Part shown: piece after piece, positions 42,698 to 49,748 of the stretch
Layout: each line of letters starts with the position of its first letter
Numbering within the stretch: the stretch's first letter is position 1
Assembly (NCBI GenBank): GCA_963720765.1
Contig: CAVRGS010000002.1
Location: 620,001 to 684,000 of the forward strand
DNA length: 64,000 nt
Direction of reading: 5' to 3'
From: DASUAS01 sp963720765
Lineage (GTDB): Bacteria; Actinomycetota; Acidimicrobiia; IMCC26256; DASPTH01
Notes under the pieces: generated by a model
The model's database searches: none
What the model saw: the letters and a program-made list of their open reading frames with translations, nothing else
Told to the model about the DNA's origin: nothing
Made by a program: the position numbers and the translations under genes

Positions 42698-43903
42698 ATG
42701 GACACACCCCGCATCATCTCGGTCGACGACCACGTGGTCGAGCCGCCGGATCTCTGGACCAACCGGATCCCCGCCAAGTTCAAGGACCGTGCCCCACGCG
42801 TCGAACGCGACTCGGCCCTCTTCCACTTCGAGGGTGGCGTGTTCTCCTACGAGAAAGGCGTCGACGGCGGCGAGCCGTGCGACTGGTGGCTCTACGACGA
42901 CCTGATCTACCCGTTCCCGAAGCTCTCGGCCGCGGTCGGCTTCTCCGAGCTCGACGTGACCCCCACGACGTTCGACGAGATCCGGCCCGGCTGTTGGATC
43001 CAATCGGAGCGACTGGCCGACATGGACGCCAACCACATGGACGCGTCGATCTGCTTCCCCAACACGCTGCCGCGCTTCTGCGGGCAGACGTTCCTGGAGC
43101 GCGACGACAAGGAGCTCGCGCTCCTCTGCGTGAAGGCGTACAACGACTGGATGATCGACGAGTGGTGTGCGGGTGACGGCAAGGGCCGGCTCATCCCCCT
43201 GACGATGGTGCCGCTCTGGGACGCCGAGCTGGCCGCCGCCGAGGTGCGGCGCTGCGCCGACAAGGGCAGCTTCGCGGTCACGTTCCCCGAGAACCCGTAC
43301 CCGCTCGGTCTCCCGACCGTGCACGACAAGAACCGCCACTGGGACCCGTTCTTCCAAGCGTGTGAGGACACCGAGACCGTCGTGTGCATGCACATCGGAT
43401 CGAGCTCGAGCATGCCGACCACGTCGCCCGAGGCGCCGTTCATCGTGAGCTCCACGCTCACGTTCTCGAACGCGATGGGCTCGATGTGCGACTACATCTT
43501 CTCGGGCACCCTCGAGCGGTTCAAGACGCTGAAGCTCGCGTACTCCGAGGGCCAGGTCGGGTGGATGCCATACGTGATGGAGCGGGCCGACAAGCTCGCG
43601 GCAGAACGGGCGGCCAACAGCTTCGGCACGTCGCTGCCGCAGCCGCCGTCGAGCTACGTGTCACGCATCTACGGGTGCATCTTCGACGACGAGATCGGCC
43701 TCGCCAACCGCGACGTCATCGGCATGGACCAGATCTGCTTCGAGACCGACTACCCGCACGCCGACTCCACCTTCCCGCACTCCAAGAAGGTGGTCGAGGA
43801 CATCTGCACCCAGGCCGGCCTGAACGACGAGGAGATCTACAAGCTCCTCCGCGGCAACGCGATCACCGCGTTCGGCCTGGAGCGCTTCGGCATCACCAAG
43901 TAG
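42698..43903 (+). CDS. Amidohydrolase family 2 protein (PF04909)
   Basis: A 401-residue TIM-barrel metal-dependent hydrolase, intact paralogue of the broken gene at 28072. The N-terminal metal motif is IISVDDHVVEPPDLW (Asp10/His12), followed by RFCGQTFLERDDKELALLC, GRLIPLTMVPLWDAELAA, VVCMHIGSSSSMPTT and the C-terminal ICFETDYPHADSTFPHSKK. All expected metal ligands are present. It probably hydrolyses or decarboxylates a ring or acid intermediate. The ATG is preceded by AAGGAG. A crotonase and a TetR gene follow on the same strand with almost no spacing, forming an operon. Confidence 0.9.
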   Translation: MDTPRIISVDDHVVEPPDLWTNRIPAKFKDRAPRVERDSALFHFEGGVFSYEKGVDGGEPCDWWLYDDLIYPFPKLSAAVGFSELDVTPTTFDEIRPGCWIQSERLADMDANHMDASICFPNTLPRFCGQTFLERDDKELALLCVKAYNDWMIDEWCAGDGKGRLIPLTMVPLWDAELAAAEVRRCADKGSFAVTFPENPYPLGLPTVHDKNRHWDPFFQACEDTETVVCMHIGSSSSMPTTSPEAPFIVSSTLTFSNAMGSMCDYIFSGTLERFKTLKLAYSEGQVGWMPYVMERADKLAAERAANSFGTSLPQPPSSYVSRIYGCIFDDEIGLANRDVIGMDQICFETDYPHADSTFPHSKKVVEDICTQAGLNDEEIYKLLRGNAITAFGLERFGITK

Positions 43904-43910
43904 TTCGCGG

Positions 43911-44661
43911 GTGACCGCCGACGACACGCAGCTCGTCGTCGAGGACGCCGACGGCGTCCGCACGATCACGATCAACCGGCCCGAGGTCAAGAACGCGCTC
44001 ACCGCCGCAATGCGCGGCGCAGTTCTGCGCGTTGATCGAGGATGCCGACCGCGACGACGCCGTGCGGGCGGTCATCGTCACGGCGGTCGATCCGGTGTTC
44101 AGCGCTGGGGTCGACTTCAAGGAGGTGGCTGCCGGTGGCGGTTCACCGACGTCCGCCAACCCCGGTGCGACCCTGCGTGCCGCCGCCATCCCCGTGGTGT
44201 GCGCGGTCAACGGAGCGTGCGTCACCGGCGCGCTCGAGCTCGCGCTGAGCTGCACGTTCATCGTGGCGTCGGAACGGGCGCGCTTCGCCGACACGCACTC
44301 GCGCCTCGACGTCGTCGCCGCGTGGGGCCTGACCGCGCTGCTGCCGCGCGCAGTGGGCGTGCGCAAGGCCAGCGAGCTCTCGATCACCGGCAACTTCGTC
44401 GGCGCCGAGGAGGCGCTGCGGATCGGGCTCGTCAACCACGTCGTGGCGCACGACGAGCTCGTGCCGTTCACTCGCGCGCTGGTGGACGACATCGCGTCCA
44501 CCGGCGCGGTCGGTGAGGTGCTCGAGCTCTACCGCCGGGGCGACGGCCTGCCGCTGGCGGACGCGCTCGCACTCGAAGCCGAGCGCACCAGGGGCCGAAG
44601 GGTCGACCCGGCCGCGTTCGGTGCCGCCGGCGCGGCCGCAGCGGCGAGGAAGAAGTCGTGA
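43911..44661 (+). pseudogene. Enoyl-CoA hydratase/isomerase, interrupted by a +1 frameshift
   Basis: A crotonase of about 249 residues. The first frame starts at GTG 43911 and reads DGVRTITINRPEVKNALTAAM. The second frame resumes as QFCALIEDADRDDAVRAVIV and includes PVFSAGVDFKEVAAGGG and VCAVNGACVTGALELALSC (oxyanion-hole segments). Removal of one G at 44016/44017 (CGC-G-GCG CAG) gives the natural MRAQFCALIED junction. It would hydrate or isomerise an enoyl-CoA. It is seven bases after the amidohydrolase and its stop overlaps the TetR start (GTGA). Apart from the one base, the gene looks fully functional. Confidence 0.84.
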
Positions 44662-45264
44662 GCGACGAGTCGACGCGCGCCCGGGTCGTCGACGCCGCGA
44701 TCGCGTGCATCCTCGACGAGGGCTTCTACCGCGCCAGCTCGAACAAGATCGCCAAGCGCGCCGGGGTGACGTGGGGAGTCATCCAGTACCACTTCGGCAC
44801 GCGCGAGGCGCTCATGCTCGCGGTGCACGAGCGCGGGCTCGAGGAGCTCGACCGCGCGCTGGCCGGCGCCGTCATCGCGGGCGACTCGCTCGAGGTGCGC
44901 CTCGCGGGCTTCGTCGACGCGCTGTGGGCGTACTACCGGCGCCCCGAGTTCCTCGCGTACATGCAGATCGTGCTCAACCTGAGCCACGACCCGACCGCCG
45001 CCGACTCGACGCGGTTGGCGCTGAAGACCTCGCACGACCAGGTGGGCACCCGTCTGCCGGCCATGGGTCAGGGCGGTGCTCGGCGACGGGCCCTCCGACG
45101 CCGAGGTCGTGCAGACCAGTCGTTTCCTCTACAACGTCGTGCGCGGCCTCGCTCTCGACCAGGACCTGCTCGACGCCATGCCGGTCGAGCACTCGGGCCG
45201 TGCCGCGTTCGACGCGCAACGCGACCAGCTGGTGCGAGTGCTGGCGCGGTCGCTGGAGCACTAG
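44658..45264 (+). pseudogene. TetR-family regulator, interrupted by a +1 frameshift
   Basis: A TetR repressor of about 202 residues. The helix-turn-helix is intact in the first frame (ARVVDAAIACILDEGFYRA, then AKRAGVTWGVIQYHFGTREAL). After YMQIVLNLSHDPTAADSTRL the frame continues to the junction near RLPAM. The second frame gives VLGDGPSDAEVVQTSRFLYN and RGLALDQDLLDAMPVEHSG. One extra G in 45065-45067 (ATG-G-GTC AGG) explains the break. The shift lies after the DNA-binding part, so a truncated protein could still bind DNA but would have a garbled ligand domain. Its GTG overlaps the crotonase stop, so it is co-expressed with the genes it may control. Confidence 0.82.
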
Positions 45265-45271
45265 CAGCACC

Positions 45272-45328
45272 CGCGATTCATCGTCCCGTTGCGTCCGCAG
45301 TGCGAGCACCGCGCGGCAGTGAATCGCG
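45272..45328. repeat. Inverted repeat between convergent genes
   Basis: CGCGATTCA at 45272-45280 is perfectly complementary to TGAATCGCG at 45320-45328, with a 39-base GC-rich loop. It lies between the TetR gene and the convergent kinase-like gene, where a two-way terminator would be expected. There is no T-run, so a Rho-independent terminator is not proved. Confidence 0.35.
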
Positions 45329-45359
45329 CGTCCGGGCTACCGGCGACGCGCGGTGAGCA

Positions 45360-46430
45360 TCAGAGGCCGGCCGCGTCGCGCAGTGCGGCGCGCGCGTCGA
45401 GGTCGTCGAGGGAAGCTTGGGCACGGGCGAGGAAGTGGTCGGCGAAGAGGCGTCGCGCGTCGGAGATGTCCGAAGGGAAGCGCACCACCTGGCACGATGC
45501 AGTGACGTTGTACGCCGCGTGGATGCGATGGGCTCGCCACGCTTCGTCGAAGGTGATCTCGGTGGCACCAGCCGCGCGTCGAAGGTCGAGATAGAAGCGC
45601 AGCAGGTCGCGCTCGTGAGTTCGACGGTCCTCGATCGACATCGCCATCGTCAGGAAGTAGCTGACGTCGCGCATCGGCGTGTTGACGTTGACGATCCCCC
45701 AGTCGAGGAAGCCGACACGTCCCTCGTCGAGGAACAGGTTGCCGATGTGGGTGTCGCCGTGGATCACCGTGTGCGGGCCCTGGTGCCAGAGCTGCTGCAG
45801 CTCGTCGTGATGGGCGATGTACAGCTCGGCGATGTCGACGAACGAGTCGGTCAGCCGATCACGATGGTGGTCGATGCCCTCCCGCAGCATGCCCGCGGCG
45901 TAGTCACTCGTCGGCCGGCTCACCTGGACCCAGGGTGCTTCGGCAGCGCGACGCGCCGGATCGTCGAAGCGGATGTGCAACGCCGCGAGGTCCTCGATCG
46001 CACCCGCCGCCGACTCGACCGGGATGCCCCAGGTGCCGTCGGAGACCTCGCAGCCGGCGGTCACGAGATCCTCGAGGACGAGCACGAATCGGCCGTCGTC
46101 GTCGGTCCGCGCCACGTGTGCGGCGGGCACCCGCATCGCGATCGACGGTGCCAGCTCGGCGTAGAAGCGGGCCTCCCGGTGGCCCATGCCGGTGGCGATG
46201 ATCTGCGCCCGCCGCTCGTCGTTCGGCGGCAGCTTGCAGAACACGACCGCGGGCGCATCCGTGGGGTGCGCGTACGTCACCCGCAGGCGTGCGTGCGCGT
46301 TGGTGACCTCGTCGCGCTCGAGCACCTCGACCGCGTCGACCTCCGTCCCGGGATGGCGGTCGGCGAGGGCGGCCGTGAGCCACCCGGGTGTGACGTCGGT
46401 CGCGGTGGTCGGCCAGCCGAGGGGGCTCAT
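45360..46430 (-). CDS. Phosphotransferase family protein (APH/ecdysteroid-kinase-like)
   Basis: A 356-residue small-molecule kinase-like protein. The catalytic loop HTVIHGDTHIGNLFLDEG and the metal motif VGFLDWGIVNVNTPMRDVSY are characteristic of the aminoglycoside-phosphotransferase/choline-kinase fold. The N-lobe contains CKLPPNDERRAQIIATGMG and HREARFYAELAP. Actinobacterial relatives are often found in lipid and steroid gene clusters, where they might phosphorylate a hydroxyl group. The target is unknown. The ATG at 46430 overlaps the stop of the upstream membrane protein by four bases (ATGA), so they form an operon with the amidohydrolase at 48154. Confidence 0.87.
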   Translation of the reverse strand: MSPLGWPTTATDVTPGWLTAALADRHPGTEVDAVEVLERDEVTNAHARLRVTYAHPTDAPAVVFCKLPPNDERRAQIIATGMGHREARFYAELAPSIAMRVPAAHVARTDDDGRFVLVLEDLVTAGCEVSDGTWGIPVESAAGAIEDLAALHIRFDDPARRAAEAPWVQVSRPTSDYAAGMLREGIDHHRDRLTDSFVDIAELYIAHHDELQQLWHQGPHTVIHGDTHIGNLFLDEGRVGFLDWGIVNVNTPMRDVSYFLTMAMSIEDRRTHERDLLRFYLDLRRAAGATEITFDEAWRAHRIHAAYNVTASCQVVRFPSDISDARRLFADHFLARAQASLDDLDARAALRDAAGL

Positions 46431-47056
46431 CGCTCGGGGAGCCGCCGGTCGATCCACGTCGCACCGGCCGCGAGCGCCCAGAAGAACAGGGTGATGGCGA
46501 TCCCGTTGAGGAGGACCCGCAGAGAACCGTGGGCGGCGACGTCGGCGAAGGGATACGGGTACCAGTCACGCACCAGTGGGCCCCGGATGGCGGTGGCGAT
46601 CATGTAGACGATCGGGAACAGCACGGTCCACGCGGCGATGCGCGACGACGTGAGACGGCGCGGGCCGAAGAGCAGCCAACCGACGACCGCGACGATCGGC
46701 ACCACGGTGTGCTGCAGCTGGTTGGCGACCTGTTCCCAGGTGTCGAGATCGAGCAGGTGGCTCAACGCCACGTGGAACACGACGAACGTGACGGTGATCG
46801 CGATCACGCCGATGAGCCGGAAGACCGCAAAGACGGTGGACGTGCGGCGCGTACTGATCGCGAGCAGCAGGCAGGTGACCCCCACGATCACGTTCGACTG
46901 GATCGTGAAGTACCAGAACACGTTGAACACGCGCGCGCCGGCACTGTGGAAGTGACCACCGGTGTTGTCGGCCGCGTTGACGCACGTGATGACCAGCTCG
47001 ACCACCACGAGGACGAACGTGACCGCGAACCACGGCCGCGCCCACCGCGGGTTCAT
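46427..47056 (-). CDS. Pr6Pr-family membrane protein
   Basis: A 209-residue protein with six transmembrane segments: WFAVTFVLVVVELVITCV, FNVFWYFTIQSNVIVGVTCL, VFRLIGVIAITVTFVVFHV, TVVPIVAVVGWLLFG, AAWTVLFPIVYMIATAIRG and LLNGIAITLFFWALAAGATW. The FNVFWYFTIQSN motif and RGPLVRDWYPYPF loop are typical of the Pr6Pr (FAR-17a/AIG1-like) group, some of which are serine hydrolases of lipid esters. Function in bacteria is unknown. It overlaps the kinase-like gene and is six bases after the amidohydrolase stop. Confidence 0.78.
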   Translation of the reverse strand: MNPRWARPWFAVTFVLVVVELVITCVNAADNTGGHFHSAGARVFNVFWYFTIQSNVIVGVTCLLLAISTRRTSTVFAVFRLIGVIAITVTFVVFHVALSHLLDLDTWEQVANQLQHTVVPIVAVVGWLLFGPRRLTSSRIAAWTVLFPIVYMIATAIRGPLVRDWYPYPFADVAAHGSLRVLLNGIAITLFFWALAAGATWIDRRLPER

Positions 47057-47062
47057 GGCCCG

Positions 47063-48154
47063 CTACGCGGGAACGGGCTGGAGGCGAGCGAGCTCGTCGA
47101 GGTCGAAGCCGAAGACGCGCGCGGCGTTGCCGCTGACGATGGCGTCGAGATCCTCCTGGCTGACGCCCTCGAACTGATCGGCGTTGACCGACTGCGACTC
47201 GGGCCAGGTGCCTTCGGGGTGGGGGTAGTCGTTCCCCCACATGAGCGTCTCGATCCCCGTGGTGGCGCGGTTGTTGATCGCCACGGGGTCGTACATGAAC
47301 GTGGCTGAGCACTGCCGGCGAATGAGCTCGCTCGGCTTCAGTGAGAGCTTCGGCTTCGCGTACATGCTGTGGTCTTCGTAGATGGCGTCGGCCTGGGTCA
47401 TGATCCACGCCAACCACGACGCGCCGGTCTCCACCGTGATCACCTTCAGGTCCGGGAAGCGGTCGAGCGCGCCACCGGCGGCCATGGTGAGGATGACCAT
47501 GGGCCCGTCGAGCTGTGCGCCCATGAGGTAGTTGATGACCGCGCCGCCGGGCCCGCGCACGACGCGCGGTTCGTGGCCGGTACCGGAGTGGAACGTGAGC
47601 GGGAGCCCGAGCTCCTCGGCGACGGCCCAGAACGGGTCGTAGGCGTCGTCGTTGTACATGCGCGACGGCACCTGCGCCGGGAGGAACAGGGCGCGGAAGC
47701 CCTGCTCGGCGACGGCCCGGGCGTCCCTGATCGCGCCCTCGATGTCGAGCATCGACACCATGCCGACCGGCAGGAGGCGATGGTCACCGAACACCTCGAT
47801 CGCCCAGCTGTTGTAGGCGCGGCACAGCTGGCGCTGGAACTCGGCGTCGTCGCTGGCGTAGCAGGCCTGCAGCGCGAACGTTGGGAAGATCACCTCGGCG
47901 CTCACGCCGTCGCGCAGTTGGTCGCGGAACCGGTCGTCGGCGTCCCAGTCGCCGACCACGGCAACCTCGCGCTCGGATGCCGGCATGAGCTTGCGCGGTC
48001 CGAGACCTTCGATGAGCAACGTGCGCCAGTCGCCGACGGTCTCGATGCGCGGCACGCGACCACGAAACGCCTCGTCGACCCGCTCGCCGTAGATCTCGAT
48101 CGGTTCGGTCACGTGCGAGTCGGTCGAGATGTAGATCGCGTCGCGGTACGTCAT
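47063..48154 (-). CDS. Amidohydrolase family 2 protein (PF04909)
   Basis: A 363-residue TIM-barrel metal-dependent enzyme. The N-terminal metal motif is YISTDSHVTEPIEIY (Asp12/His14). Further ligand regions are LPLTFHSGTGHEP and the C-terminal LMWGNDYPHPEGTWPES (Asn replaces Ser in the usual GSDYPH, the Asp is kept). It should hydrolyse or decarboxylate a carboxylated substrate. The ATG at 48154 is 6 bases after a TAGCGT box, predicting a leaderless transcript and a promoter lying in the short gap to the thiolase gene. It heads the run amidohydrolase, Pr6Pr protein, kinase-like protein. Confidence 0.9.
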   Translation of the reverse strand: MTYRDAIYISTDSHVTEPIEIYGERVDEAFRGRVPRIETVGDWRTLLIEGLGPRKLMPASEREVAVVGDWDADDRFRDQLRDGVSAEVIFPTFALQACYASDDAEFQRQLCRAYNSWAIEVFGDHRLLPVGMVSMLDIEGAIRDARAVAEQGFRALFLPAQVPSRMYNDDAYDPFWAVAEELGLPLTFHSGTGHEPRVVRGPGGAVINYLMGAQLDGPMVILTMAAGGALDRFPDLKVITVETGASWLAWIMTQADAIYEDHSMYAKPKLSLKPSELIRRQCSATFMYDPVAINNRATTGIETLMWGNDYPHPEGTWPESQSVNADQFEGVSQEDLDAIVSGNAARVFGFDLDELARLQPVPA

Positions 48155-48160
48155 GGCACC

Positions 48161-48166
48161 ACGCTA
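48161..48166 (-). promoter_or_regulatory. -10 element TAGCGT for the amidohydrolase run
   Basis: TAGCGT on the minus strand ends 6 bases before the ATG at 48154. It lies just downstream of the thiolase stop codon at 48174, so it would start a separate message from the thiolase operon. Confidence 0.48.
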
Positions 48167-48173
48167 GGTGGGT

Positions 48174-49328
48174 TCAGGGCGACAGCACCAGACCGCTGCG
48201 TCCCGCCGACACCAGCACGTGCTCCGCGCCCACGACCTGGTTGGCCGCGGTGCCGCGCACCTGTCGCACGCCTTCGAGGATGTTGTTCATCCCGTGGATG
48301 TAGGCCTCGCCGAGCAGGCCGCCGTTGGGGTTCACCGGGAGCTTGCCGCCCACCTCGATGTTGCCGCCGGCGATGAAGTCGGTGGCCTCGCCCGGGCCGC
48401 AGAACCCGAACGCCTCGAGTTGGATGAACACGATCGGGGTGAAGTTCTCGTAGATCATCGCCACGTCGATGTCGTCCGGTGTCAGGCCGGTGGCTTCGTA
48501 GAGCTGCTTCCCGAGGAACGCGCCTTCCTCGTACCCGGCGAGGTCGCCGCGGTAGTAGCCGAACATCTCGTCCCCGTCGCGCAGATGGCTCTGGCTCGCG
48601 GCGGCCACGCGCACCGGTTCGTGCGGCAGGTCGCGGGCGCGGTCCGTGCTCGTGACCACGAGCGCGACGCCACCGTCGCTCTCCTGACAGCAGTCGAGCT
48701 TGCGCAGGATCGGTTCGACGATCCAGCGCGACTGCTGGTGCTCCTCGAGCGTGAGTGGTTGCTGGTAGTAGAACGCGTTCGGGTTCGTCGCCGCGTGCTT
48801 GCGCGCCACGACCGGATAGAGGCCGAAGTCGAGGTTGGTGATGCCGTAGGTGTGCATGTAGCGCTGGTACCAGAGCGAGTACACCTTGGCCGGGGTGTCG
48901 AGCCCGAACGGCAGGTACCAGTTCCACCCGGGCGGCACGACGCGCGACTTGTTGTTCTCCGAGATCGGCTGACCGAAGCGACGACCCGAACGCTCGTTGA
49001 ACGCGCGGTACACGACGACTGCGTCGGCCGCGCCCGATGCGACCGCGGCGGATGCCAGTTGGACGGTCGCGCACGCGCCGCCGCCACCGCCGCGAGTGCG
49101 GGCGGTGAAGCGCAGCGACGGGATGCCCGCGCACCGCATCACCGCGAGCTCGTCGTTGACGTCCATGGCGAAGGTGACCGCACCGTCGATGTCGGCGGGA
49201 GTGAGCCCGGCGTCGGCGACCGCGGCTGCGACCGCCTCACCGGCGAGCTGGAGCTCGCTGCGACCCGAGTGCTTCGAGAACTCGGTCTGGCCGATGCCGA
49301 CGATGGCGGTGTCGCGGGAGAGCGCCAT
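48174..49328 (-). CDS. Ltp2-like thiolase-fold protein (probable aldolase or thiolase)
   Basis: A 384-residue thiolase-fold protein of the lipid-transfer group. It opens MALSRDTAIVGIGQTEFSKH. The region GGGGGACATVQLASAAV replaces the normal thiolase nucleophile region. The C-terminus carries NPNGGLLGEAYIHGMNNILE, the pattern (GGxLxEAYxHG) seen in Ltp2 aldolases that, with a DUF35 partner, remove the side chain from a steroid-CoA by retro-aldol cleavage. The preceding gene is such a DUF35 protein, overlapping by one base (TGATG). The assignment to aldolase rather than thiolase is inference from motif and partner. The substrate is unknown. Confidence 0.87.
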   Translation of the reverse strand: MALSRDTAIVGIGQTEFSKHSGRSELQLAGEAVAAAVADAGLTPADIDGAVTFAMDVNDELAVMRCAGIPSLRFTARTRGGGGGACATVQLASAAVASGAADAVVVYRAFNERSGRRFGQPISENNKSRVVPPGWNWYLPFGLDTPAKVYSLWYQRYMHTYGITNLDFGLYPVVARKHAATNPNAFYYQQPLTLEEHQQSRWIVEPILRKLDCCQESDGGVALVVTSTDRARDLPHEPVRVAAASQSHLRDGDEMFGYYRGDLAGYEEGAFLGKQLYEATGLTPDDIDVAMIYENFTPIVFIQLEAFGFCGPGEATDFIAGGNIEVGGKLPVNPNGGLLGEAYIHGMNNILEGVRQVRGTAANQVVGAEHVLVSAGRSGLVLSP

Positions 49329-49747
49329 CACGCACCGTGCCGGTCGACGTGGCCATGCGCAACCGGTCGGAACTGCGGGAGCACCACGCCGTCGACGTCC
49401 TCGATGCTGAGCTGCACCGCCATGCCGTTCTCCACGGCATCGACCTCGACCCCCAACAGGTTGGACACGAAGCGGATGCCGTCGTCGAGCTCCACGAGCA
49501 CCACGACGCGCGGTTCGGCGTCGGGCTTCGTGGGATGGTGCGACACGATCCACGTGTACACGTGACCGTGGCCGCTCGACTCCTGCGTGTCCCATTCCGT
49601 CGAGTGGCACTCGCCGCACAGCGGCGCGGGTGGATGGCGCACCGCGCCGCACGACGCACACCGCTGGAAGACCAGGCGCCCCTCCGTGATCGCGTCCCAG
49701 AAGAACTGGTCGTCGAGGGTGGGGGATGGCGGGATGACCGACGGCAC
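49328..49747 (-). CDS. DUF35 zinc-ribbon/OB-fold protein
   Basis: A 139-residue partner protein: zinc ribbon CASCGAVRHPPAPLCGEC (residues about 28-45) and an OB-fold with VVVLVELDDGIRFVSNLLG. It should dock on the thiolase-fold protein encoded just downstream and bind CoA, as in Ltp2-ChsH2 complexes. The GTG at 49747 begins two bases before the end of the CoA-transferase stop region and is the only good start. A longer frame upstream is Arg/Ser-rich and unlike the family. Together with the thiolase and the double CoA-transferase it makes one operon. Confidence 0.88.
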   Translation of the reverse strand: MPSVIPPSPTLDDQFFWDAITEGRLVFQRCASCGAVRHPPAPLCGECHSTEWDTQESSGHGHVYTWIVSHHPTKPDAEPRVVVLVELDDGIRFVSNLLGVEVDAVENGMAVQLSIEDVDGVVLPQFRPVAHGHVDRHGA

Positions 49748-49748
49748 G

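Noticed and set aside
10446..45264. Programmed +1 ribosomal frameshifting at the broken genes
   Set aside because: There is no shared slippery site, stop codon or stimulatory structure at the junctions, and the genes are ordinary metabolic enzymes. Sequence error or recent mutation is simpler.
45272..45328. A firm Rho-independent terminator
   Set aside because: The 9-base stem is perfect but the 39-base loop is long and there is no T-run, so it is reported only as an inverted repeat.
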